Shown in pieces: positions 49,564 through 63,850 of a stretch of 64,000 nt of DNA (position 1 is its first letter; each line of letters begins with the position of its first letter). The notes under the pieces were generated by a model. It did no database searches. It was not told the origin of the DNA and saw only the letters and a list, made by a program, of their open reading frames with translations. The stretch comes from Lepidurus packardi (taxonomy: Eukaryota; Arthropoda; Branchiopoda; Notostraca; Triopsidae). Where the stretch lies: NCBI GenBank assembly GCA_023053545.1, contig JAKZAN010000006.1, positions 7,699,851 to 7,763,850 of the forward strand. The letters are read 5' to 3'. The translations under genes were made by a program, and so were the position numbers.

Positions 49564-52500
49564 CTGTAAGGAAACAATGGAAACAATATATCATTAAGTA
49601 AGCACTCAAAGCTATCATTGCACGCTTCTCCTTAACCATAGTCAGTTTAGCTAATTTCAATCCAGAAACTCTATCCCCCTTCTATCATCTTTTACCATGC
49701 CCATCCATCAGCAATTTGTTAAACAGTTGTAATCAGTGATGTGCGTATCCGTTTCTGTCAAAAACCTAGACATATACGGCGAAAAGGGTTGTTGCCTGTA
49801 ACTTAACAAGGGACTTTACCCTATGTATTTTCTTAGACCACCCATTGGTTAAGTTGGGGTTTTCGGCATCGCTTTAGTCAAGCCTTTACGACAGCGTACC
49901 AGCATCCCTGTCAATACATCTTGAATAATTTAGAAACTTCGCGTTGCGACTCACGCGTTTTCATGCCAGTAAGACAACGACTCCAGAAAGTCGTAAAGGA
50001 TCAAGGTCTTCTTCATAAGAGTTACTAACCATGTCCATTGCCAAACATGACAACAATAATCTCACACCACCACCACACTGACTTTTATTTTAAATCCTTA
50101 ACCCGAAACTTGTTAATAATTTCCGTGTTTTCTTTGCTACGCAAATACTAGAAACCTTAAGGTAGTTTCAAACACCGTCTTTTAAATTTTGCGTGACAAA
50201 AACATGGCATATTTACACCGATTCTTTTATCCTGTCTTCCTACGCTGTTTCACGGTGAGAACTTAATATTTCCCAGCCCTTGTAAAGTGCTCTCTCAGAA
50301 ATGCTCCATCAGCTCAAGATTATAACTTTCCCATACAGGTTATTCGTCTCGAATCATAATAACGACTATGAATATTTTCTTTAAATAAAACGAGACATGA
50401 ACTCACACATCCTAGTGCATGACTTTCCTCATGCCATATAAGGACCACATAATAACCGTAAAAGTAGATGTTTTTCAAAACGGGAATGTATGTCTATTAA
50501 GTCAACGAGTTCCGCGAGTCCGGATGATCGGTCAGAAGTACACTGTGTTAAGCACACCCTGCAACGGTACATCTTGATCCGAGATAATTAAATGAGCGTT
50601 TTGCATCCTAGGCCAGTCGAGCCAGTTTAGCTGCAACCCAAAAAGCTATGCAAATAAGCGGGAGTGTGGAGCACAAGGTCAACTATTAATCTCCATAAAA
50701 ACAGAAGCAACGGTTGTCTTGAGGTATCTTATGAATGGAATGTTCTGGGCCGGGTACGCGAACCCTTTTGCTCGTTTTCTGCGTTACAGGTATACATTAC
50801 TCCCCGCCATAAAGATAATTCCTGTTCCTGAATTTGGGGTGCCGCTTCAGGTTTAAGGTTAGACGTCATAGGTCAGAATTATCATGTCTGGGTACCTTGA
50901 TATCTTCCTAATCTTTAACACCAGAAAGGGAAAAAGGGGAAAGGAAAAGTCCCTGCGAATCGTTTCCTGGACTCTTGGGTTTGTCTCACACTCTGAGGTC
51001 GTGAGCGTCTCTTGTGGTTATACACTACAGGATGGCTTATAAGTTCTGACAATTTAGTGCCAAAAAATAAGGTTTGGGCATTGCCACCACTATTCACCTT
51101 TAACATAAGAGGAGGATTGCATTGCATGAGAATATTTCAAACACCTGTGTCTATACCGTGTTCTGTTAGCCCAGGCAGGGCTGGGACGTCCCTTTCGTTG
51201 ACTTTGAACTTGAACTTCTTTCAAGTGTATGTGCTATCAAACTCGAGTTCGTGTTTCCCACCATTAATGAATAATTAATCAGCTAACAGAAAGAAGAGCA
51301 AGTCAGATGAGAAAAGACAGCGGTCAGTGAACTTGTGTACCAAGCAATGGAAGCTAACGGGTGTTGGACCCGAAAACTTACTGACTGACACCTATATATG
51401 GAGCTGTAGGTTTGACCGGATGAAATGCAAATGGCATACATTTGTCTCGAGTTCAAGTGACAAATGGTGTACCTAACCCTGCAAGAAATCTCCGTACACA
51501 GACAGGATGACGACCGAAAGACACGTTCCACCCATGCAAATACCCTAAAAAACCCAAAGAAGGAGCTTCTCCAGCTTTCCACATTTGTTTTGTTACACGA
51601 TTAGGAAAGCAAGACAAGTTAATAGAAAAATTGTTGGCTTAGCTCCTATTCTACTGTCAGTCTTAATTAGCGTGCGGGCATTACGACAACAACAACAATG
51701 AATCTAAAACTGGGAAGCAGAACAATCGAGTCATTTTAGCCAATTGAAGGTCGTCGAAGCGCGTTTGAGGAAACGCTTGCCTGACTTAGAAAACGAAAGC
51801 GGAGTTGTTTAAATCACTATAATGAGACATCACAAGTAAGTTTCTTCTACACATGCAAAAAAAGCCATTGCCGTACGCTCAAGTGAATGGAAACAACCTT
51901 GCCCCCAAACGGAACTAAACTAAAACCCATTTAGGGGTCGATGCTAATAACTTTCCCACTCAAGAAAAACCGAAAACTTGCACAAAAACCGGAACGAAAG
52001 GGAAGTAAACTAGGCTTGACTAGCTTTGTTTTACATAGAGACCTCTAAAAGGTCCCAAGTTTGGCCATTCACATCGAAACCAGGAAGTTTTATCAGAAAA
52101 AAGCCGAGACGACCGAAGAATGTCCGGCAACGGCGAAGTTAACTTCCGAGATCCTGGACACCGCAGCAGTTTACTGGACCATGGTTTGATGTGCATACTT
52201 CCATAAAGGTCGTTTTAGGACTAGACAAAGGAATGTAAAAAGTTCAAAAGGCTGCACATGGGAACTTTTTAAAACGATACACCACGGGAGTTGAGAGTCA
52301 GCACGTGCTGGGACATTATCTTTTTTTCCCGGGTTTCTTTATCACAAGGATAACAGAACATGTGACAAAGCTTTGTGGTACCTTCTCAATGTTTTTTGCG
52401 TGGCAACCGCGGCAACAATACAAAAAGTGAGTGTCACAGTCACGATCAGTCAAAACTGGGAACAGAACAAGTTTCAAGGGGTCTCGATCTCGGTGCATAC

Positions 52501-55258
52501 CCCGGGAAGCTGCTCATTTAAATGTCTAGACTAGGAATGTAATTGTTGCTCATCCGACTCTTTTTTCCGGTCCCAGAGCTCTGGCCAATTAAAAAACGGA
52601 AAAAGACATACCAGCTCTCCTAGGGATCTTCCCACAGCTTAATTGATATGCTTCCCATCAAACAGTTTACAATTTTGATACAAAAAAGGCTATAAAAATT
52701 CCGTTCGCAATACTATTGTTAACAACGACAATAACGTGGTAAAGCAATTTCAATAAAAGGTGTGCAATTTAGAGGTAAAATAAACAAGGTATCATAAGCC
52801 AACTCGGTATGATACTTCCAAGGCCGAGAAAGTCAAATTAATAATATCGTCGCCACATAAAGTACCGCATATCCTGTAACACCATCATCGGAAAAGCCGT
52901 CATATGAACAAAGAATTGGAAAAAAGGAAGTCCAAGACAAAAGGAGCTTTTCTCATTATCCATATCGAATCCCTTGCTGAAGACGAGGCACTTGTGATAG
53001 GAAACGAAGCCAAGATTCGTGATGCAAGCTTCGTATAGGAAGTCTGTCAGCTTTGGCATACAAAATGTACTGCGTTTAGTTCAAACTGGTCTTTGGCCAC
53101 CTCAGCTACAGGTTAACGGAGTTCAAGTCTTCTAATTAACATTTATAAGATGCTCAAATAAGTCAAATCGTATACTAGCTCGCTTTGGCAAGAAATTAGA
53201 AAACAAAAGCCAAGAAATTCATAACAAAAAACAACAAAACAATAATAATAAGAACCTAACTTGTATAGTCAGCGTAGCGTGTTTTTTCAACCTAACAAAA
53301 GCAAGTGAGCTCACGGACGGGTGGGGAAATGCAAATTATCCGCTTGGAAACTAAAACGTCCCCTAAAGGTGACATACAGTCGCCCAACATGAAGAAGGAA
53401 GATGTATCGCATCATGCAACTCCCCAGCTCTAATTTGCATATATTTTGCATTGCTAGGATTCTTTATCAGGTATGAAAACTTCAGAGGCCAACTGTTATA
53501 ATTTTTTTCTTTCTTATCTTTTTGTTTCAAAAATTCGGATGTTCCTCTTGACTTACGTTTTCTCACTATTATCTGGTTCTACTTGTAACCGGTGACTGAA
53601 CTTGGGTTGATGAATTGAGTTTGAAAGTAAAAAGAAAGAAAAATGTAAAGAAAAAAGCCTCTTTGCATACAATTAATAAGCCAAAAAGAAGGGCATTGGA
53701 CTCGGATTTTTGTATGCGTTTTTTGCCTACTTTGAATGAAAACTAAGTCAAAAGTGGAATTCTGGACGCAACCGGTCACTGAATGTCTTGCTCTTGATTC
53801 CTTTGATTGTTTTAAGTCTCGGCGCAGATGGTTACTTTTGTCCAGGTGACTGAACTTGTCCGATAGTACCCATGAACTGGCCGTTTTGGGGTCCGCCAGA
53901 AGCTAAAAACGAAATCCCAAATAACTCTTCTATCTGAAGAGCAGCAATTACACAAACCAGACGCTTTGGACAGTTTGACAAAAGTGCAGCATTACAAGTG
54001 GACGCATAAAAAATTTAAAAAATAAATCGTATAAAAAATCCCTTTGTACCAACTCGCTAAGAGAAGTGAAAAGCTGATTCAAGTGCGGGTAGAATTCAAA
54101 GGGTACAATAGCCTCTTCATTATAGGTTAGAATAAAAGGTGTCGGACCGAGCAGTATAGCCAAGTTACCAAAGTTGTAAGTTACAGAAAAGCCACTATGG
54201 TTCCGCCAAAAATTCCCCTCTGAAATGACTCTGCAAAAACTACTATTTATAACACCTGTCTAGCTACAACGAAGATTTAAGAGAAAAAGCCTGAAAGCTA
54301 AAGGCGAAAAAGGGGAAACGTCGCTGACGCCGCGGTTCCCTGACCTTAACTTAACGACCATTACCAGAATTGTATGCGTAAAAAAATAAAATAAAAAAAA
54401 GTTCTGTTGTAGTTGGCTGCAATCTGACAAAAGATTCAATGCCAACAAATCCCGACTTCTTTTTCGAGAATCTAGAATCCTCCTAACCTGCTCTGCAAGC
54501 CCATTGTTAAGCAATCAAAGGTGTCTGGCGATCTTTCTGACATTGCATATAGCTCGTCTAGAACGTTTTGCTAATACATTTCCTACAAAAAGGGTAAAAT
54601 TTCCATCCGGAATTCCTTACGTCTGTACTACACCCAAGTCAGTCTACAGTCTCGCCATCTTGACCCATGAGCCATGACTAATCCCTTCCCCCACTGCCTG
54701 TGCAATTCCCCTTTACGAGGAATACAATTTAAAAACGATCCAAGTAGCCAAGAAAAATCCATACAGACTGCGGAACAGACCTGTGGTGCAACATGGGCTA
54801 TTGTCTTTAATTTCTTCCTGGAAAAATGTTACCCTTATCAAAAGCCCATAAGTTTCTTTTACGTTGTATTCTATTTTATAACAAGCTTCATAATCCAAGA
54901 AATGAAATAATAAAAATGAAAGAAAAGGGAAAAGAAGGCTTGGGAAGTCTGGGAAGAAAAGGCCCAAAGGTGCACGCTTTTAAGCAGTTCTAAGATTTTC
55001 TTTAACAATCGTTTGCAGAGATGAATTCTTACAATTCTAACAAGTAACGTAACATAACAAGTAATGCTATTAGGGAAAAAGGCCCTAAAAAGGGTGGGCT
55101 TTTAGCTTCTGACAGCAGGGTGACTGTTTAGGTTTCTAGGCTTCTTTTTTTGGACAAACGGTGAGAAAGTTTGTCCCGAGACGTGATATTCCGGGCAAAC
55201 TAATTATCCTAAGGTAGGTTTTCCTGCATTGGCTTGGTGGTATATACATAGCACTTAC
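49564..55258. other. probable first intron of tenectin, no gene recognised
   Basis: A strong minus-strand acceptor at the right edge of the ATG exon implies that the 5' UTR is completed by an exon further right. The 5.7 kb in between has only open frames under 100 codons on either strand, none recognisable. No RNA gene or clear element was found. Confidence 0.45.
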
Positions 55259-55480
55259 CTTGTAAAATTCAAGGTCGCTAGGGCTTTGCACTCGACACAT
55301 TTAATTGCGTTACCCCATTCCTGCGGCGTAGCTAATGTCAATCTTCCCGCCATAGAAAACTGAACCCTACACTTTTCCCATAGCCCCAACTGTATACAGC
55401 ATAGCCCTGCATAGCTCGTTCGGCGACGTTCAACAATCTTTGCCACACGGTCAAAACGTGCCTGTGAAGCCTGGCCATGA
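55259..55480 (-). other. candidate 5' UTR exon of tenectin with TATA-type promoter
   Basis: On the minus strand a strong donor (ACAAG/GTAAGTGC) sits at the left edge. Upstream of it a TATAAAAAAAA sequence (plus-strand 55499-55513) lies about 30 bases before the proposed start. Splicing from this donor to the acceptor before 49563 would supply the missing 5' UTR. The start of transcription is inferred. Confidence 0.3.
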
Positions 55481-56914
55481 CTCCCAGAATTCTTAAAGAA
55501 TTTTTTTTATAGTCTTTCGATCCCCTTTCTCAATACTTGTCACCATAATTGCTCGGCCATGGACATTTCAGGACAAAGTCGTTAACAATAATAGGCGCAC
55601 TAAGCCAAAACAATCAAGGTTAAGCCTCAAATGCTCAGAACACTCCAAGAATGAAAAAGCTTCCGGCTTTTCTGTTCAATGCATGGTGGTTCCGTTCTGG
55701 AACTGTTTCAAGGCAGATGGAAATTAGCCCGTATTCAATAAAAATTCCTCAAGCTTATGACCGTGGCCAATTTCGTATTTCGTGTGGTTGATTAAACTAG
55801 TTCAAGACCTCCAAAAATCGGTGGGTTATTAAGAAAATTCCGCGTTCACGTTCAATACAAGAGCAATATGGAAATATCATCGCTTTCTATCACGGAAAGC
55901 GAAATCTCCGAGAAAAAAGGGAGGGGGAGAAAGCCGGCTCTGCGTGCAGGTAAATGAGTTACGGACGCGCGTTCCTTTTCAATTCAGAGTCAAGGGCAAG
56001 CGAAAGGGGTTGGTTTCTCGTGAAACGGCACTTGGGATAATTTAGAGGACTTCAAGATTTTTCGCCCATGAGGGGTACGCTTAATTAACCTTGATGAATC
56101 CGTTACTCGATTGACAACCGCTTTACTGGACAAACCGGCTTAGCAAAACTCGCGTCACCACGTTGTATTTTTCTTCTTAAAATGTACTACAATACTTTTG
56201 ACAGGCTTGCCAACGAGTTTCAGCCAAAAACCCGAAGGTAAAGGCCAAGGCGAGTTTTCAGCGTATTCAAACTTGTTATACGATCGCTATTCTACAAGAA
56301 ATTTGACTTGGCTTCTCTGGGCCAAAAGTCCAATGACTTTGAGCTTGCTTTGAGCTTACTTTTCGGGAAGAATAAAGTTTTCAGGCAAAACTCAGTATTG
56401 TCTTTGTGCGAAACAAAATAAAACCTTTTGAATTGCATAAATTGCTTACCGTGTTAAACTGAAATTCAGGCAAAAATTGAGCGGGCCAGATAAGTCACTT
56501 TTGGTTAATACCCCAAAACTAAGCACTTTGAAGTATTGTTCCAATGGTAAAAAAACGTTCGTTTTGTCAAGCGCTGCCCCCGAATCGTTTGCTGCTGAAC
56601 GTCGTCGAGATGTACTGACACTCAATACGGGTCTCTGATCAAGACAAAACTGCGAGATCTCCAAAGTTTTGATGAAACTATATATCTTGGGTTGATCTGA
56701 TCCTGTTGTTTAGCAGCAGGCAACTCAAGCGAGTGCTCTTCACTGCATGAGCCTTAAATACCCTGGTTGTGGGGAGTTTGGAGCCCAAGTCTAAGCTAAA
56801 GGGGCGCGAGCTTTGCTGTTGCTTTTTTTTTCTTTTTTTTTGTACTTAGTTTACACACAAGTCTAAAGCCTAGCCCCCATGAAAACTCATCCGCCAAGAA
56901 CCACTTGCACTTAC

Positions 56915-57072
56915 CTTCGCCGATAGATAGACACCAGCCTTTTTACTCCGCCTCCACGGTGGCGTCCATCGAAGACGTCGAGTGACGGCCCTCCTCCCAT
57001 CGTCCCTGCAGGCGCAAGATGGGCTTCTTTCTTGCTGCTGCTAGCCTCCTGCAGCACGCAGGTGGAGGGACC
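56915..57072 (-). other. candidate GC-rich 5' exon of tenectin
   Basis: It lies inside a GC-rich island (about 56935-57180), unlike its AT-rich surroundings. On the minus strand it ends with a strong donor, GGCGAAG/GTAAGTGC, nearly the same as the donor at 55258. It could be an alternative first or second 5' UTR exon. The right boundary is a guess at a CACCTCACAG acceptor-like site. Confidence 0.3.
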
Positions 57073-57180
57073 TGTGAGGTGATGCACCAGTGGGCCGAAG
57101 CGGAGGTAACCAGCTCTACGGGTACCGCCGGTCCGTTGCAAGGCAGCACAACTCACTTGCTCCATCCCACGTACCAACGC
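56935..57180. promoter_or_regulatory. isolated GC-rich island
   Basis: This is about 245 bases of markedly GC-rich sequence in AT-rich DNA, open on both strands. On the plus strand an ATG at 57019 opens 69 codons beginning MGFFLAAASLLQ, signal-peptide-like, but it runs on into AT-rich DNA. It may be a promoter island, an exon, or a fragment of foreign or mobile DNA. Confidence 0.35.
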
Positions 57181-60100
57181 AGGGATGTGAATTGTACTCT
57201 CGTTCTAGTAAAGACAATTTCAGTTTGACGCATAAAGAGAACTCCTCTCAAGTCACAAAGTGCAAGGTTGGTCCAAAATATCCGGTTTAGAATTACAAAA
57301 TCTGAGAAAGTTTATAAGCTTTATGGTGGTTTTAATTTTTTAAAAAATAAGGAAATTGTACTCTGGTGGATAGACGCAAATGGTGACAATTTTCTTGGTA
57401 CTAGAAGTTTCGGTGCACGGGATTGAGAGTCTGAGTTGACTACATTATGAAGACCTTCAACTTTGGATATTCAAGTTTACCATCCTTGGCACCCAGTTTC
57501 CTTGATTGCATTTGGTATTCCCTACAGACTCGAGGAACTTTGACTTCACATGATTTTCTAGTAACTGATCCAATTTGTGGAGATTCCCATATTTCATTTC
57601 CATAAATGCTCGGCCTCGCGTCATTTTTTCTGCTGTTTTAGTGATTATTGTTTTGGACGTCATTTGTATTGCTTGCATCCAATGTTTTTCCTTTGCTGAA
57701 TACAAAACCATAATAAACACACCTCATTAGGCAACGTGTACTATCCTGTGTCAGTTTTTTTTATCTGATCGGCCGCACGCAGCCGCGTGTTAATGAATGA
57801 TAACGATGTTAAAGCTCTTTTTTCTACTAAAGAATATAACCCGTGGATTTTGACAATTATAGCAGCACAAGGTTAACAAGAAACCAATCACGTTGGAATA
57901 GCTCAGTAAACGTGAGAAAACGACAAATCATGGACTTACTCGTAAAAAAAATAAAAAAAATTGTCAACCCTTATCACGAAATGGTGTTACATCTATAGCC
58001 CAAATAAGCTATCGGATTTCGTCGTAAAACTTCACTAGAATTGCGACGAAGACCTTGGGGACGATGGGGTAGAATAGTTTGTAAATAATCTTTCTATTTG
58101 AAGGATTTTTTCTTCATTTTTTTTTGCCCCAGAATTCCACTTGTCGACTTTTATTTTCATTTCTCTCTTAACAAGGCCAAGTCAAGTCAAATAATCATCC
58201 TACTCAAGTCAGAGCAAAGGGGTCAGGGATATGCAATAGCTTTAACCGACAAACGAAAAGTGCCCATGAATGTTCGTACACGATCGGTTTAAGAAATTGG
58301 CCTCGACATCCAACCAAAACTTCCAAGTGGCTGACTTGGAAGAACTAACCCTATAGCTATCTGGATTTCCAATTCTTCCGATTATCCCAATACCGACCCT
58401 GAGTTTCCATTATTGGAAGCGGGGTGTTAGCCTTTAGACGAAACTCACGAGCGTGAAAGTTTAGCTGGCCAGGCCATCGGTTTCACCTAACAAATAAAAA
58501 TATAAAAAAGGAAGGAAAAAAGAAAAAGGAGTTGACGTGAGAAATCGGTGACTTCGGCCGGTGGAGGTCCTGCACAGCTTTTATCGGTATAGGTTTATGT
58601 TCCGCTTTTTGGCTATACGATAATCGGCACTATAATAATCACAGCAAAAAAAGATGGGTCACGTTAAGAATGCTAGAGAGCGTGAAAATGTGTCCGTTAC
58701 AGAACGGATATCCAGCCGCCGAGCTGGAAGTAAGGGTGCCAATTTCAACGCTAACAGCACTTTCCACAGCTTCCATTACGGAAAAGTCTCAACTAGCTAA
58801 ACAAGCTAACCATCTTGCGTTACACTTGACTCAACTTGAGGAAAAAATCCCAAATCAGTGGCAAACCTTACTAATAACACCGCTACTTTATGTTTTTTAT
58901 GTCCCTCGCAGCTTATAGCAAAGAAAATGTGAAATTGGGCAACAGCTGAGGAATAATTCTGCGTTTAAAGAAGATCCTAAAGCTCAAATCCTTGGTCACG
59001 CTGACGAGTCCAAGGAATGGAATTTTATTGTACGCGTTCTGGATACGTATTTAGTAAAAGCCTGTGACTTGTCGCGGGACGGGTTTGACCGCTGGGTTGG
59101 GAAAACGGAGTGTGTACCGTAATAATCGCTGCCATGCAAAAAAAAGAAATAAAATAAAATTCTAAAAAGGGGGAAGAAAATCCTAAGAAATCCTTGCAAG
59201 CATAATTGCGAAATTTATTGGCCTAAGGAGGGTCGTAAATGTTTGCTTGGGTTACAGGATTCAAAGGTACTAGGAGGCTTCTCTATGGAGTCTGGAATTT
59301 CCGTTTACACAGAATGTGACGTCAAAAGATCTGAGCAGACTTCTCTGAACTCATAGCTAGGCTACGGAGCATGAGTAAGGACACGGATTTGAAGATGAGC
59401 TTGTAACGGCAAGTCGTGACGGGGCAGAGGTACCGGAAATTTAATGCTTTAAGTAACCTTCGTTTGTATTAACACTGGCAGGTGCATAATGCAATATAGT
59501 GCCAGAAAAAAAGACTTTTTCTGGTCGATTTTTTTCTGAGCTTTTTGTTGAAAACCATCGCAAGATTTTCAACGAAGGTCGCTGGGTATTTACCTTTTAC
59601 ATGGTCAGAAACGCTGGGATAAAAAAGAGGTTTTCGCTGAAAGAAAAGAAGAAGTGGGCAATAAAAAATTACGAAAAATCCTAGCACAAGAAAAAGCGTG
59701 GCCCTCTGCTGATGGAAGTGCGTGCGGGGCAACTTCCATTTAATGAGCTGGTAGATGATGCTATACTTCCTTTTAGCCCAGCGCGCACACATGTGCACAA
59801 GGTCACCAACACCTACGACTCTGCAGCAAAAGTACAGGCTTGGCTACCATGCAACATCTCCGCGCCTCGGGGTGTATCACAATGCAAACCAAATAGTAAA
59901 TTTTTTCTTAACGTTGAGATGTTCAAAGCTAGATAACATCTTTATCAATATGTCATAATTTATACTTGCCATGTCCATGTCTTCAAGGAGGAAAAAGCAT
60001 AGGGAAAAGGCTTGAAAAGTTCTCATCAAGTGTGGGTAAAAGCACAACGTTTTGCAACCTCGAACTCCCTGGTGCGCTTTGACAAGACTTATCAATGATA

Positions 60101-63100
60101 CCATCGACTAGTAACATTAATCAAGTCCCGCAATATGCTGAAAATCCCGCAGATTTGACAGGTTGCCTGTGCAAGATGAGTAAACCCACGTTTCTCCCAT
60201 ACAACACTCGAGTTTCTGAGGCAAACCGAAAAGGTGCAGCAGCAACCTTGCCTTTGGGTACGGAAGTTCGAAGACAAGGAAACAAAAAACAGAAAAAATG
60301 CCACGATCTCGGCGAGCTTCGTGATAAAATGGCCGCAGATTGCGACAATTAACGTTACAGCGCTATATTCCAACGACAAAATACTAAGGGAACATATATT
60401 CTCCTTCCTATAATCTCATATATAGTTCGGACAGAAGAAGAAAAAAAAAACTGATTGGTAGCAATGAATTGCTACATGGGGAGGGATGTGAGAAGAAAAC
60501 GTCTAACGCATTCCAGACGTCAAAAGATGCTTGTCAAAAGCGACATTTTGAGACTTAGGGACCAAGCCCAATAAAATTGTCATAATAAACATGACTCTGA
60601 AACTTTTAAACTTGTTTAATGTTTGAAAAGTGTATATAAACGACGAGTCGAAAGAATAATTGAAGTCTGCACAGTAAAATAAATTCTCACCACTTTCATT
60701 ACACGTAGCTTCAAGCCAGCAATCTATATACTGCTCTAGGGCGAAAAGAACAACACATGAAATTGTTTACTTTCAGTACCGGCAAACAATTTATAATTTG
60801 CTGGATGACGTAGAGTTTACAGCGCTTTGGAAGTATCACAAAACACATACTTATTTCTAACTTATTTGTGCGATACCACAGATAGATTAAACCATTCGGC
60901 TTCACTACTTCGCGAAAGAAAAAAACAGTTTGCCATTTTGAACACTAAGAATCGAGACGCCCTCCAGTGGGTGATTAAGGGCGCCAAACTCGAGTAGTCC
61001 CGTAGCGCTGCTTTGTTAATAAATCTCTGTTAAATAAATGCGAATGTCTTTTATGTGCGAGGGGCAAATAGTCATAAAGCAGTTCTTTTGCTTGCATTCA
61101 AGATTAGCGGAAAGACGCAAAAACATCTGCTACTTTCGGTTCCTTTACCTCTAGCACGTTTTTATGTTAAAGTGCAATGCAATGTAGACAACCGAACCCA
61201 CGATCTTCTTCTTAAGCATTGAGGTGCTAAGCAGCGAGTTGTTAATCCTAGGGATTCAAGTCCAACAAGAATGAATGCAACCGATACTTCATGGGTTTAT
61301 TGACCGATAACTATTTCGGCTATCAAATAAAGGAAATGTTTCATTGCCACAGAAATTCTTGTGGAACAACTAACAAGAGATGCCATTGCACACCAAAAAC
61401 GTCCTTGGTAGCACACCAGCTGTCTTATAAATACATATATCTCCCTTGACGCGCATGATTAACAAGTACAATACAGAAACCCAAGTCAAGCATGAATTTG
61501 ATTTGCATCAAACGAGATTTTAACACTTCATAGTCAATAAGGCCAAGGTAAAAGTTCTAGTTTAGCACACTGACCCCTAGCATTTTAAACGGATGAAAAC
61601 TCACATCATCATAATCAACTAGGAATTTGAAAAAAATATCCGATATACAGAAGGTCATTCAGGATGCGCTTGGTCTAGCAAAAAATATCAAGGCTAGTCA
61701 AATCATAAAAAAAGTGTATAAACTTGGCAAAAAGGAATTGTTGTTTTTCACAATCACGACGGAATGACAACCCTCAGACCTTATTTTTATATTAACCAAA
61801 ACCTACAGCAGTAGTTCCTTTAATCGAAATTATAGGTGTGAAAGGGGTTTTTATTGAACCGGAAGCTTGAAGATGACAGAAGGCAGGGTTCAAGGTTTAT
61901 TTCATACCTGCCGACGCATTTCAACTTGCAGTGGGAGTCCATCTTGGAATACCCCTCCTGACACAACACAAAATACGTACTACATTTTAAGTGGGTAGGA
62001 CGTGTTTGTTTTTGCTTTTAGCAATTCCGGTTTCCAAAGGGTTTCATGGGTTTCACCGCTAATGTCAGAGATCCCTAGAAATTCCCCACTGATTCGAACG
62101 TTTTAAAACCTAGTTATAACCCTAGTTGTAAACAGGATGGCTTTTTAGTCTTTCCTGAAAATGCTCATTGCTAAAGTATTCCTTCCTTAAGTATTCCTCT
62201 TGAGTTAACATAAATCGGCTTTTTTTTGCGAGGATAATAGACATCATGAACGTGCAAAGTTGGTTATCATTGCGTTATAACCAAAGACAATACAGAGAAT
62301 CAATCCTTTTCGGCAGGTGACGTACCGTGAGGACCCGCGGCTGTGTACAGGAGTGCACAGGAGCAAAAGCCAATGGGTTTTCCTTGCCATGACGTCAAAA
62401 AGCACCACTTAAGTGTTGAGGATAGACAGGTCCAGGTACATCACCCAGCAAAACATACCATGAAGGCAACCACCTAGATAGGAGTATGTCAGGTGACTAG
62501 CAGTGCGCAATTAATAGGTATGTAAGAAAGTCAGTAATAGAAGATGCCAACTTGCCTTTGAGTTTCCGTCATGCATGACGTACTTCGGCCTTGAGGTTTC
62601 GCTCAACTTTATTTTATCTACTTGTTTTGTTCGGGGTTTAGCTTATATTTCTTTCGCATGCCAAATAGATTCTGTCATTCGGTACGAATTTTTCCCCACG
62701 CGCGCTACCTGTGTTGGACTGCGTATTCAATGCTAAGAGAATACTCAGAACATGATATTTACCTATATACTGTTTCCTGGGCGTTGTAGAATTACAAAGC
62801 AGACTTATATTTTCTTTAAATGAATGCATTTCTGAAAATTGACGTTCTTTGTTGAAAGTAAACGTGTCATTAGATTAGCGAAAAAAAGTTTGCCAGAATA
62901 TATTACAAATAAATACTTGTATTTCAAACAGCTAAACAAAGGGATCAAGAGGTTTTACCTGCCCTAATCAATCCTGAGGCGGGGCATTGAGAAATCCATG
63001 ATCTTTGGATTGTTAACGGGTATTATTACGACAGAGGTTAGAAATGATCAGTACTAGTAGCACATGCTGCAGCTTCTGGAAGGAATTCGGCGGCAGCCGG

Positions 63101-63840
63101 CACAAATCATAATAAATGAAAGTTACTGTTGGAGGCCGCTGCAACTTTAAGCATTGGTATATTCAAGCACTGGTATACAAGAATTAGTACGACGAACATA
63201 GCAGAAGCCATTGCGAAAGTAATTCAACGGTACAAAGTAATAAAAGCTCGAAAGTTAGTACGCTAGGTACAGCAACACCAGCGGCGGCCATGTTGGCATC
63301 GCGTTTCTCTCTAGTGGAAAATAAAAAACGATTGGGAACCATGTTACAGCCAAGACTACCTTCCTCTTATGATACGAAAATAACGCATGAACTATAGTCA
63401 TATCTGTTTGTGGCACGTACTAATTAAGATGGGAGGAATACTGTACGCGCACTCCTACTTCATGCCCTAAGCCTAATATGCACGCAATCCATATGCAATG
63501 TGTAACATAAAGTATAAGATAAAATTGCCTTACGGCTTGCCGTCACTTCTTATGTTTGAATACAGTAAAAACCCGATGCGTCCTTCTATTTTCTGACCTT
63601 TAAAATAAACAAGATAGCGCTTTTTAGACTGACAAAAACCAAACGCCGTACTTAACCTTCCACAAGTTACTCAGCAAAACGTGCTTAGCTAAAGTTCGCG
63701 AAGGTAAAAATACCTTAACTTGCTAATATCAAGCTCAGCTCGCAGAAACTGTTATGCTCCAAGACACGTTTCTAGAAAGAACCATACCGTCGACACAGCA
63801 TTATTTCGCCCTTAAAACTAGCCGCGCTTGAGGGAAACAA
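57181..63840. other. intergenic between divergent tenectin and right-edge gene
   Basis: No coding gene is recognised; open frames are under 110 codons. A tRNA-like degenerate segment occurs near 61185-61275 with B-box-like GGATTCAAGTCC on the plus strand. A GCGGCCATGTTGG motif, resembling a YY1/Pho site, lies near 63286. The interval probably holds control DNA for the two divergent genes. Confidence 0.4.
61185..61275. repeat. degenerate tRNA-like sequence
   Basis: On the plus strand GTTGTTAATCC resembles an anticodon-loop region and is followed by GGATTCAAGTCC, a good B-box match. The minus strand also has a GGGTTCGG string. No full cloverleaf can be drawn, so a functional tRNA is not called. 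Confidence 0.22.
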
Positions 63841-63844
63841 TCAT

Positions 63845-63850
63845 TCAGTT
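63845..63850 (+). promoter_or_regulatory. initiator-like element of the right-edge gene
   Basis: TCAGTT fits the arthropod initiator consensus TCAKTY and lies about 80 bases before the signal-peptide ATG, a plausible short 5' UTR. No TATA box or clear downstream element was seen. Confidence 0.3.

Noticed and set aside
8318-53345. Recurrent octamer ATGCAAAT at many sites
   Set aside because: The 8-mer occurs near 8322, 10483, 13924, 34163, 44105 and others, but in AT-rich DNA this is only modestly above expectation, and two sites belong to the same dispersed repeat.
58670-58918. 82-codon plus-strand frame
   Set aside because: Isolated, unrecognised, with no splice context or promoter; treated as a chance frame.
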